Shown: piece after piece, positions 1 through 4,565 of the stretch
Layout: every line of letters starts with the position of its first letter
How positions within the stretch are numbered: position 1 is the stretch's first letter
Assembly (NCBI GenBank): GCA_030043155.1
Contig: JASHYE010000513.1
Span: 1 to 5,835 of the forward strand
DNA length: 5,835 nt
Reading direction: 5' to 3'
Origin: Candidatus Acidiferrales bacterium
GTDB taxonomy: Bacteria > Acidobacteriota > Terriglobia > Acidoferrales > UBA7541
Notes under the pieces: model-generated
The model's database searches: none
What the model was told of the DNA's origin: nothing
What the model saw: the letters and a program-made list of their open reading frames with translations, nothing else
Translations under genes and position numbers: made by a program

Positions 1-339
1 CTGCAGCAGTTTTTTGCGGGCCAAGGATATGACGTGCAGTCAGCGCGCGTCGTGCGCGATATGGGAACCGGCCGTTCGCGGGGATTTGGATTTGTGGAGC
101 TGGGTCCGAATGACGATACGGCGCGAGCGATTTCACAGCTGAACGGCGCGAGCCTTGAGGGACGTGCGTTGCAGGTGAACGAAGCGCGTCCGCAAGCACC
201 GCGGGGAGATGGTGGCAACCGCGGCTTCGATCGTGGCGGCGGAGGCCGAGGGCGGCACGGCGGAGGCGGCCGTGGCGGCAATCGCGGTGGGGACCGCGGC
301 GACCGTGACCGCGGCGGCTACGGCGGACGGCGGCGGTGA
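1..339 (+). CDS. RRM-domain RNA-binding protein with RGG tail (5' partial)
   Basis: The reading frame is open from the first base, so the start codon and the first part of the RRM (including RNP2) lie outside the window; 112 codons remain. The visible RRM half carries the octamer RNP1 motif, R-G-F-G-F-V at residues 27-32 (bases 79-96), followed by the usual helix and a last strand (about residues 38-62, ending ALQVNEARP). From about residue 68 to the stop the protein is almost only Gly, Arg and Asp, with many RGG/RGGN/RGGD units, a low-complexity tail that typically binds RNA or drives self-association. Small RRM proteins of this shape occur in cyanobacteria, acidobacteria and other phyla and bind single-stranded RNA in the cytoplasm; the RNA target cannot be read from the sequence. 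The GTG at 34 is an internal Val codon, not a convincing start. The gene converges on the RHH gene with 5 bases between the stop codons and no visible intrinsic terminator. Confidence 0.93.
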   Translation: MQQFFAGQGYDVQSARVVRDMGTGRSRGFGFVELGPNDDTARAISQLNGASLEGRALQVNEARPQAPRGDGGNRGFDRGGGGRGRHGGGGRGGNRGGDRGDRDRGGYGGRRR

Positions 340-344
340 AATCA

Positions 345-668
345 TCACGTTGCGCGTTTGCGTTCAACTCGGTTGAATTCTTCTTCTAGCGCGTATTTCT
401 CCCTCTCAAGCTCAGCGCGCCGCGACGTGCACCATCCATTGAGAATCTCGAAGGCAGTTTGCGAGTCAACGCCCTTGAGCACGTCTTTGCTCGTAAGATT
501 CATTTCCGAAAGTTTGCCAACTTCCGACAGGTTGGCCTCAATCGCGCAAACAACGACATCGCGTACTAGGGTGGTCAGGCTGACATGCGTGTCCGCAGCG
601 TACTTTTCAATCGCTGCAAGCTGCGCCTCAGTCAAGCGGATGCCTAATTGCCTAACCTTCTTCGTCAT
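345..668 (-). CDS. Ribbon-helix-helix (CopG/Arc-like) DNA-binding protein with helical C-terminus
   Basis: This 107-residue protein begins with a ribbon-helix-helix pattern: a short strand around residues 6-11 (RQLGIR), the helix A signature LTEAQLAAIEKYA at 12-24, a turn near HVSL and helix B to about residue 45. RHH proteins dimerise through the strand and insert it in the DNA major groove; many are antitoxins or autorepressors. The rest (46-107) is not recognised. It includes a strongly charged, probably coiled-coil end (ELEREKYALEEEFNRVERKR, 86-105), unusual for a minimal antitoxin and perhaps for oligomerisation or partner binding. The start at 668 is the one that places the RHH at the N-terminus; no good Shine-Dalgarno sequence precedes it. 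It lies 58 bases downstream of the tRNA 3' end on the same strand, so it could be read from the tRNA transcript or its own promoter. No toxin-like gene is adjacent, so it is either an orphan regulator or a transferred cargo gene. Confidence 0.8.
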   Translation of the reverse strand: MTKKVRQLGIRLTEAQLAAIEKYAADTHVSLTTLVRDVVVCAIEANLSEVGKLSEMNLTSKDVLKGVDSQTAFEILNGWCTSRRAELEREKYALEEEFNRVERKRAT

Positions 669-680
669 CAGTAGAAATTC

Positions 681-697
681 TGGCCCTAAAATGGCCC
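681..697. promoter_or_regulatory. Possible operator: tandem TGGCCC direct repeat upstream of the RHH gene
   Basis: The hexamer TGGCCC occurs at 681-686 and again at 692-697, an 11-base period, about one helical turn, in the 58 bases between the tRNA and the RHH start. RHH dimers commonly bind tandem short repeats spaced by about a turn and repress their own gene. The sites are seen; binding is inference, and two hexamers can match by chance. Confidence 0.25.
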
Positions 698-726
698 CAA
701 GTCAGGAGCTAACGTATTGAATTGAT

Positions 727-800
727 TGGAGCGGGAGAAGGGAATCGAACCCTCATTTCTAGCTTGGGAAGCTAGCGTTCTGCCACTGAACCACTCCCGC
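727..800 (-). tRNA. tRNA-Gly (anticodon CCC), CCA end encoded
   Basis: The minus strand folds into a complete cloverleaf: a 7-bp acceptor stem (GCGGGAG at 794-800 with CTCCCGC at 731-737), a 4-bp D stem GTTC/GAAC, a perfect 5-bp anticodon stem CTAGC/GCTAG with loop TTCCCAA, a 4-base variable loop, and a T arm with loop TTCGATT closed by a 5-bp stem that includes one G-T pair. The anticodon is CCC (plus-strand 766-768), reading the GGG glycine codon. The discriminator is T at 730, and CCA follows directly at 727-729, so the 3' end is encoded rather than added. A consensus -10 box lies upstream. The 3' end of a tRNA gene is a classic integration site, but no duplicated tRNA 3' fragment is visible elsewhere in the window. 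Confidence 0.97.
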
Positions 801-817
801 TTTCCTCTAGCTTTCTG

Positions 818-823
818 ATTATA
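818..823 (-). promoter_or_regulatory. -10 box (TATAAT) of the tRNA-Gly promoter
   Basis: A perfect TATAAT on the minus strand ends 17 bases before the first base of tRNA-Gly, in the 61-base gap between hepT and the tRNA. The -35 is poor: TACTTG with a 16-base spacer or TGTACT with an 18-base spacer. Transcription would begin about 10 bases upstream of the mature tRNA. The tRNA therefore probably has its own promoter and does not depend on read-through from mntA-hepT. Confidence 0.6.
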
Positions 824-861
824 CCTACCTAAGCAAGTGCAAGTACAGACCGCCCTTTCCA

Positions 862-1203
862 TCATTCGGTATGCAGAAGCGCTTCGATTTCGCGTCGGAG
901 AGTCGGAAGCTTGGATTCAATGATGTCCCACACGAGGCGGTCATCCACTACAGCATAGCCGTGAATCAACATATTCCGAAAGTCAATGATGCGGCGATGC
1001 TCGCTGATGTGTTGAACGAGCGGTGCGTCGAGTTTTGCGAGAAGCGATAGCGCTTCTCCGATGATCTCGAACTGTCTTTCGACTGCCGAGCGCATCATGG
1101 CGTTGCCGCGATAATCTTCCATCTGATAGCCCGACGTAAATTCCGCGATTCGTGAGGCGGCCTGTTGAATATCGTAGAGGTACTTCTTCGCTTCAAGCCG
1201 CAT
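862..1203 (-). CDS. hepT: HepT-type ribonuclease toxin (HEPN/DUF86 family)
   Basis: This 113-residue all-helical protein matches HepT in length and motifs. The catalytic RX4HXY motif is intact: R76, H81 and Y83 in RNMLIHGY. The family's second landmark, a VER-x-FEIIGEA block, is at residues 41-51. HepT toxins are HEPN-fold RNases that cleave RNA (tRNA or mRNA in studied members) in the cytoplasm; in the studied Shewanella pair the Tyr of this motif is the residue modified by MntA. The start ATG at 1203 sits inside the end of mntA, giving an 11-base overlap (ATGCGGCTTGA) and no Shine-Dalgarno of its own, so translation is probably coupled with antitoxin made first. Key residues are all present and the frame is intact, so the toxin looks functional. 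The module sits beside a tRNA gene, which fits a mobile or accessory origin. The RNA target cannot be predicted. Confidence 0.93.
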   Translation of the reverse strand: MRLEAKKYLYDIQQAASRIAEFTSGYQMEDYRGNAMMRSAVERQFEIIGEALSLLAKLDAPLVQHISEHRRIIDFRNMLIHGYAVVDDRLVWDIIESKLPTLRREIEALLHTE

Positions 1204-1498
1204 AGAGCAACGTTTTAGTGCGCTCGATGGATTGGCGGAAGTAAGGGTTTTTGACGGCGGAGGCAGTCACCAAATCGACCGCACGGCCCGAAAGTTCTTC
1301 CAAAGATTCACGAAGGCCGAAGTACGCATCGGCGTACCTGCCTGGCGGCAGAGGCTCGAAGTCAACCAAGAAATCGAGATCGCTCTCAAGTCGTTCCTGC
1401 CCGGTTGCCGTGGACCCGAACAGCTCCAGGCGGCGCACACCATAGCGGCGGCACAGCGCTTCAATTTCGACGCGGCATTGGAGGATCGCGAGAGTCAT
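1193..1498 (-). CDS. mntA: MntA-type minimal nucleotidyltransferase antitoxin
   Basis: The 101-residue protein carries the pol-beta-like nucleotidyltransferase signature GSX10DXD: G28-S29 followed by D40 and D42, with the third metal-binding carboxylate at D75 in AVDLV. This is the small MNT antitoxin form. Family members transfer AMP from ATP to the tyrosine of HepT's RX4HXY motif, switching the RNase off. I place the start at ATG 1498 (MTLAILQCRV) because MNT antitoxins begin about 25 residues before the GS motif. The frame stays open upstream to 1576, but those 26 residues are low in hydrophobics and unlike the family. Only a weak purine-rich AGAAAG precedes the chosen ATG, and a weak -35/-10 pair (TTGCGT, 17 bases, TAACTT) lies just upstream. 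It is the first gene of the two-gene operon with hepT. The gap of 130 bases to the MFS gene suggests it is transcribed separately. Confidence 0.92.
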   Translation of the reverse strand: MTLAILQCRVEIEALCRRYGVRRLELFGSTATGQERLESDLDFLVDFEPLPPGRYADAYFGLRESLEELSGRAVDLVTASAVKNPYFRQSIERTKTLLYAA

Positions 1499-1628
1499 GT
1501 AGCTTTCTTCTAAGTTAGACGAATTCGCCGTGAGACGCAACCGTCGCGATTCAGATTCCAGTCGATGTGAGCACAATCGGCAGCTCGGTTTCCTTCTCTG
1601 ACGATCAAGAAAAATTCAAACTGACGCG

Positions 1629-3473
1629 TTAGCTCGCGCTTTGCTGCGATGTGTGCAGATTGTTTGCGGCATTTAGGGATTGCGGTGCGCCGGTGAATGA
1701 GACGGTGACAGGTGCGAGAAGGCGGCGTGGGAATTTCCAAGAGCTGCGGCCGTCGTCAATTCGGAGAAGACTCTCCAGGGCACCGCTCACGTTAACGGTG
1801 ACGACGGGAACATCGACAGTTTCTAAAATCTGGTGCCGTAAACTGTTAGTCATTGACGATTCGCCCGCGGAAGATTCTCTTGCTGGGGCCATTTCGCCTC
1901 CGTCGCTGATGCAGACGACTTCGCCATTGCGGATGGTATTCGTGGCTTCGCGGAGAGCTTTGAGAAGTTCGCCGGTGTGCTGCGGTGAAACAGGAATCGC
2001 GCGAAGAACGCGGGCAAATGGGTGGACGGCAGGATGTTCGTAAAAGTCGCGGTCCATGAGGAAGCGAATGTGGCGGTCGGTTGAGGCGGTGAGCAGGAGC
2101 GCGTCGATAAAGGACATGCGATTGGCGACGAAGAGCGCGCCGCCGCGTTTCGGGATGTTGGCGCGGCCGTCGACGCGAATGCGGTAAAACGAGTGCGTTG
2201 CGAGCCAGAGGATGAAACGCAGGAGGGAATCGGGAAGAAGGACCACAGCGCCAATCGTGGCGACAAAAGTGAGTCCCGAACCGATGACAAAAACCGAGGG
2301 TGCGCTGAGATGAAGGCTAACGGTGAGCAAATAATACGCACCTGCGGCGACAGGCCCGATTCCAATGAACGAGAGTACGCCGGCGGTAGCGAGCATAGCG
2401 CCTCTGCGTTCGACTTCCGGACGATACTCAATGAGCGCCTGTATCGGCACGACGAAGAACCCGCCGAAGAATCCAAGAAAAGCGAGGAGCACGAGAACAG
2501 ATGTAAATGTGAGATGGCTTGCGGCGAGAGCAACTGAAAACACGGTCAAGCCGAGAGCGCCAAGAGGGATCAATCCGTACTCAATTTTGCCGCCGGACAA
2601 ATGTCCAGCCGCGAAGCTGCCAACACCAATGCCGATTGCTAATGCTCCCTGTAGGAATCCATTATGTGTATCGCTGAGGTGAAGAACATCTTTTCCATAC
2701 AAAATGATTACCGGTTGTAGCAACGCGGCCAAGAACCAGAAATATGTGCTGCCCCACAGCGCGAGCCATAATACATGGTCTTTCCTGGCTTCTTGCACCT
2801 CACGCCATACTTCCGTTACAAAATTCGCATGGAATTTTCGTGCCGGATTCGCCACGGGTACTCGGGAAATACCCAGGCTGGTGAGCGTCCCGAATACTGC
2901 AAGAGTGATGAGAATGACGCCGGACCATTGCTGGCGTCCGCGGAACGCGTCTGACAAAAATCCACTCGCAATCGTTCCGGAAATGATTGCGAGGAAGGTA
3001 CCAAGCTCAATAATTCCATTGCCCCACGATAATTCCTGTTCAGGAAGAATTTCCGGCAGAAGGCCGTACTTCGACGGGCCGAAAACCGCACCTTGCGTAT
3101 CCAGCAAAAAAATAGCGGTGAACTCGAGAGGAAGATTTTTCAGAGCTAATCCGGCCAGCGCGCAAACCGCGGAGCAGATTTCGAAGATCTTCGTGCCGAT
3201 GGTTACGGAGCGCTTGCTGAAACGGTCCGCCAGGTAGCCTCCTGCCATGGAAAAAATAATGAAAGGCATGGCGAAGACGAGCATAACGATGGGAACGAGC
3301 TCATTTTTCTGCGTTTCACTGAGGCCCAAACCAAAAACCAAAAAGATGACCAGATTCTTGAGCGCATTTTCGCTGAATGCGCCCTGAAACTGCGTCACGA
3401 TGAGCGACCAGAAACCGGTGCGCCAGCGGGAAGGAGGAGTGAGCTCCGGCGATTGTGACTTACCGACGGACAT
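1629..3473 (-). CDS. LplT-like MFS transporter fused to a degenerate PlsC/Aas-type acyltransferase domain
   Basis: The 614-residue protein has two parts. Residues about 18-425 are a polytopic MFS module of roughly 12 membrane segments, with MFS motif A at 79-88 (GYLADRFSKR), resembling LplT, which flips lysophospholipids across the inner membrane. Residues about 430-600 resemble the acyltransferase part of Aas, which re-acylates lysophospholipids: NRMSFIDALLL (451-461), RAIPVSP (491-497), VVCISDGGE (519-527) and WKFPRRLLAPVTVSF (579-593). Two active-site motifs are altered. The catalytic His of HX4D is Arg452 (codon CGC at 2118-2120; Asp457 remains), and the FPEG-type block reads SDGG (523-526). 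The protein ends soon after, so the acyl-ACP ligase domain of full Aas is absent. The frame has no stop or shift, so the gene is intact as a transporter with a probably inactive appendage. AAGG at 3479-3482 is 5 bases before the ATG. Confidence is high for the fold and moderate for loss of catalysis. Confidence 0.9.
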   Translation of the reverse strand: MSVGKSQSPELTPPSRWRTGFWSLIVTQFQGAFSENALKNLVIFLVFGLGLSETQKNELVPIVMLVFAMPFIIFSMAGGYLADRFSKRSVTIGTKIFEICSAVCALAGLALKNLPLEFTAIFLLDTQGAVFGPSKYGLLPEILPEQELSWGNGIIELGTFLAIISGTIASGFLSDAFRGRQQWSGVILITLAVFGTLTSLGISRVPVANPARKFHANFVTEVWREVQEARKDHVLWLALWGSTYFWFLAALLQPVIILYGKDVLHLSDTHNGFLQGALAIGIGVGSFAAGHLSGGKIEYGLIPLGALGLTVFSVALAASHLTFTSVLVLLAFLGFFGGFFVVPIQALIEYRPEVERRGAMLATAGVLSFIGIGPVAAGAYYLLTVSLHLSAPSVFVIGSGLTFVATIGAVVLLPDSLLRFILWLATHSFYRIRVDGRANIPKRGGALFVANRMSFIDALLLTASTDRHIRFLMDRDFYEHPAVHPFARVLRAIPVSPQHTGELLKALREATNTIRNGEVVCISDGGEMAPARESSAGESSMTNSLRHQILETVDVPVVTVNVSGALESLLRIDDGRSSWKFPRRLLAPVTVSFTGAPQSLNAANNLHTSQQSAS

Positions 3474-3622
3474 ACTTGCCTTTTGACCGCGTCAGGGTAG
3501 GAGCGCGCTCAGTTTGCCAATTTCGTGGCGGGAACAGAAGGCTTTATTTCGAGAATTGTGTTCCGTGAGATGCGTGGCAGGGGGGAAGCACGAATAGGAA
3601 TGAATTTGTGACAAACGCTTTC

Positions 3623-3642
3623 GGCGTGGCTGAAGCCATGCC
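3623..3642. repeat. Short palindrome, possible interspersed REP-like unit
   Basis: GGCGTGGC (3623-3630) and GCCATGCC (3635-3642) form an 8-bp stem, with one G-U pair in plus-strand RNA, closed by a TGAA tetraloop. It lies between the MFS gene start and the stop of the 127-residue gene, 18 bases past that stop. No T-run follows on either strand, so it is not a standard intrinsic terminator. GC-rich palindromes of this form are often dispersed through bacterial intergenic DNA, but only one copy is visible here. The rest of the 187-base gap 3474-3660 shows no gene and no convincing promoter. Confidence 0.4.
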
Positions 3643-3660
3643 TTGGCGAGTCGAGATGAA

Positions 3661-4044
3661 TTAGTGAGTGGTCACAGCAGCGATGCGGCGATCCAAGGCG
3701 GCGGCGGCAAAGTAAGCGCAAAGGTTAGATTGATTTTCCACCCAGCTCTGCGCGGCGGAGCCAATCGGTTTTGAGAGCAGACTGGCAACCCGCACGATTC
3801 GATAATAGAGAGAAACCACGCGTATCTCCCACTTGTCGTCTGCGAGACCCGGCGCGAGACGGGCAAGGCCAAGCAAGTGGTAAAAGTTTGAGCCGGTGAC
3901 CTCGGCAGAATGGATTCCCATGAACTCGCGCGTGGCGGCGGAAAGCTCTACCTCCGCATAACTCAGCAAGAGCGAGCGACAGTATGACATAAAGAACTGA
4001 ACGAGCGCGGCGCACGAGAACGTGAGCATGAGAGCGGGGATCAT
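3661..4044 (-). CDS. Hypothetical 127-residue protein with N-terminal hydrophobic segment
   Basis: I do not recognise a named family. From the ATG at 4044 the product is 127 residues: a hydrophobic stretch at 2-29 (one membrane segment or uncleaved signal anchor; MIPALMLTF then CAALVQFF), then a soluble, probably helical part with YHLLGLARLAP (55-65) and KWEIRVVSLYYRIVRVASLL (71-90). Codon third positions are clearly GC-biased and the composition is ordinary, which argues that it is real. The same frame is open to 4239, but I prefer 4044 because the extra 65 residues are Arg/His-rich, lack hydrophobic pattern and run through a strong hairpin. There is no Shine-Dalgarno; instead the ATG overlaps the stop of a short upstream frame as ATGA. 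It may act as a small inner-membrane-associated protein; no function can be given. Its stop is 187 bases before the MFS start, with a palindrome between. Confidence 0.65.
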   Translation of the reverse strand: MIPALMLTFSCAALVQFFMSYCRSLLLSYAEVELSAATREFMGIHSAEVTGSNFYHLLGLARLAPGLADDKWEIRVVSLYYRIVRVASLLSKPIGSAAQSWVENQSNLCAYFAAAALDRRIAAVTTH

Positions 4045-4223
4045 CGTGTGCGCCCAGCCAAGGCCCGCGTTTTCGCGGGCTGGCTGCCTCCGAGAGAGAT
4101 TGCAATGCGCTTCCAGAAAGAGCGCGCAGTCTGACTTGCGCCGACAGAATTGACGTGTGTGCCGTCCATTGGCGGCACGGGCCAAGATTGTTGCGCGTGA
4201 ATGCGCTCCGAGATAAGCATCAT
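4041..4223 (-). CDS. Possible 60-residue leader frame, ATGA-coupled to the next gene
   Basis: A frame that can start at ATG 4223 and stops at TGA 4041-4043 encodes a 60-residue product containing WPVPPMDGTHVNSVGA and ARSFWKRIAISLGG. Its stop overlaps the start of the 127-residue gene as ATGA, the arrangement typical of translational coupling, which would also explain that gene's missing Shine-Dalgarno. Against it: no recognised family, no clear ribosome site, a second open frame over the same bases, and a GC-rich hairpin inside the coding part (4055-4086). I give it as a candidate only. Confidence 0.22.
   Translation of the reverse strand: MMLISERIHAQQSWPVPPMDGTHVNSVGASQTARSFWKRIAISLGGSQPAKTRALAGRTR
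4055..4086. repeat. Strong GC-rich stem-loop 10 bases upstream of the 127-residue gene start
   Basis: GCCCGCG (4063-4069) and CGCGGGC (4074-4080) pair perfectly around a TTTT loop (AAAA on the minus strand). CAGCCA (4055-4060) and TGGCTG (4081-4086) extend the stem by 6 bp past a 2-base bulge. In the minus-strand transcript this 13-bp structure ends 10 bases before the start codon, where it would hinder or regulate ribosome access. It could instead be part of a dispersed repeat family; only one copy is in the window. Confidence 0.6.
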
Positions 4224-4286
4224 GTGGAAACGGATGCACGCAGAGCGCCGCTCTTCGAATTTCTTGCTTCTGCGTTTTGCATGGCG

Positions 4287-4372
4287 AAGTACTAAGAATT
4301 TTTTTCGTGGTGGCGGCGGATGCTGAGCGTTTCCAGGGAGGCAGGCTAACGCGAAAAAAATTCGTAGTACTT
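4287..4372. repeat. Long AT-rich inverted repeat (23-base arms)
   Basis: The arms 4287-4309 and 4350-4372 are reverse complements at 21 of 23 positions, separated by 40 bases. Each arm holds an AGTACT palindrome and a run of seven T or A, in sharp contrast to the GC-rich surroundings. No flanking target-site duplication is evident. It could be a miniature inverted-repeat element, a binding site or a transcript structure. Confidence 0.65.
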
Positions 4373-4379
4373 TTTCGCG
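4350..4379. repeat. Nested alternative stem-loop sharing the right arm
   Basis: CGCGAAAAA (4350-4358) and TTTTTCGCG (4371-4379) are perfect 9-base reverse complements around a 12-base loop. This stem uses nearly all of the right arm of the 4287-4372 inverted repeat, so the two folds are mutually exclusive in RNA. Confidence 0.6.
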
Positions 4380-4512
4380 TGGGCTTCGCGATGGTGAATT
4401 GCTCCGATGTGGAATGAGCGTGCCGTTGGCGAACAGATTTCTGCTACGTGCATGGTTTCTCAGGCGAGTCTTCGCGCTACAAACTCCTACACTTCGCGGC
4501 GGCAAAAGTATT

Positions 4513-4534
4513 AGGATTGCGGGTTCGCAATTCT
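4513..4534 (+). promoter_or_regulatory. Leader stem-loop upstream of the Asp-box gene
   Basis: ATTGCG (4516-4521) and CGCAAT (4526-4531) pair around a GGTT loop. A G-U pair and two further pairs extend the stem to 9 bp in plus-strand RNA. It ends 18 bases before the GGAGG ribosome site. No T-run follows, so it is not a terminator; it may be an operator or a leader hairpin. Its function is inferred from position only. Confidence 0.35.
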
Positions 4535-4552
4535 AAAAACAGCGGAATGGAT

Positions 4553-4557
4553 GGAGG
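4553..4557 (+). promoter_or_regulatory. Ribosome binding site GGAGG for the Asp-box protein
   Basis: GGAGG lies 8 bases before the ATG at 4566 and fixes this start over the in-frame ATG at codon 17. It is the only textbook Shine-Dalgarno sequence found in the window. Confidence 0.85.
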
Positions 4558-4565
4558 TTTTCACA

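Larger units (their letters stand above)
4045..4565. other. 521-base divergent intergenic region rich in inverted repeats
   Basis: This region separates the minus-strand 127-residue gene from the plus-strand Asp-box gene and should hold both promoters. It contains a GC-rich hairpin (4055-4086), a smaller stem GTGCCG/CGGCAC (4159-4164 with 4173-4178), an AT-rich long inverted repeat (4287-4372) with a nested alternative stem (4350-4379), and a hairpin just ahead of the plus-strand ribosome site (4513-4534). Minus-strand frames here are open but not convincing, apart from the short candidate at 4041-4223. The only promoter-like element for the plus-strand gene is weak: TATTAG at 4509-4514, with CCTACA 17 bases before it. 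Confidence 0.6.

Noticed and set aside
727..800. Island attachment site with a duplicated tRNA 3' end
   Set aside because: No second copy of the acceptor/T-arm sequence and no integrase gene is visible in the window.
1499..1576. 26-residue N-terminal extension of mntA
   Set aside because: Arg/Ser-rich and unlike the family; the ATG at 1498 gives the usual MNT antitoxin length.
1499..1628. Remnant of the missing acyl-ACP ligase domain after the MFS-acyltransferase stop
   Set aside because: Reading the minus strand in the three frames shows no Aas-like residues, so the truncation is not a simple frameshift visible here.
1850..2533. 227-codon minus-strand open frame within the MFS-acyltransferase gene
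   Set aside because: Ser/Pro-rich, no hydrophobic or domain pattern, and in another frame of a clearly coding gene; a shadow of GC-biased codons.
2704..3237. 177-codon plus-strand open frame opposite the transporter gene
   Set aside because: Antisense to well-conserved membrane segments; composition not protein-like.
3509..3721. 70-codon minus-strand open frame across the palindrome between the 127-residue and MFS genes
   Set aside because: Arg/His/Pro-rich without structure, overlaps the end of the 127-residue gene in another frame, and reads through a likely repeat.
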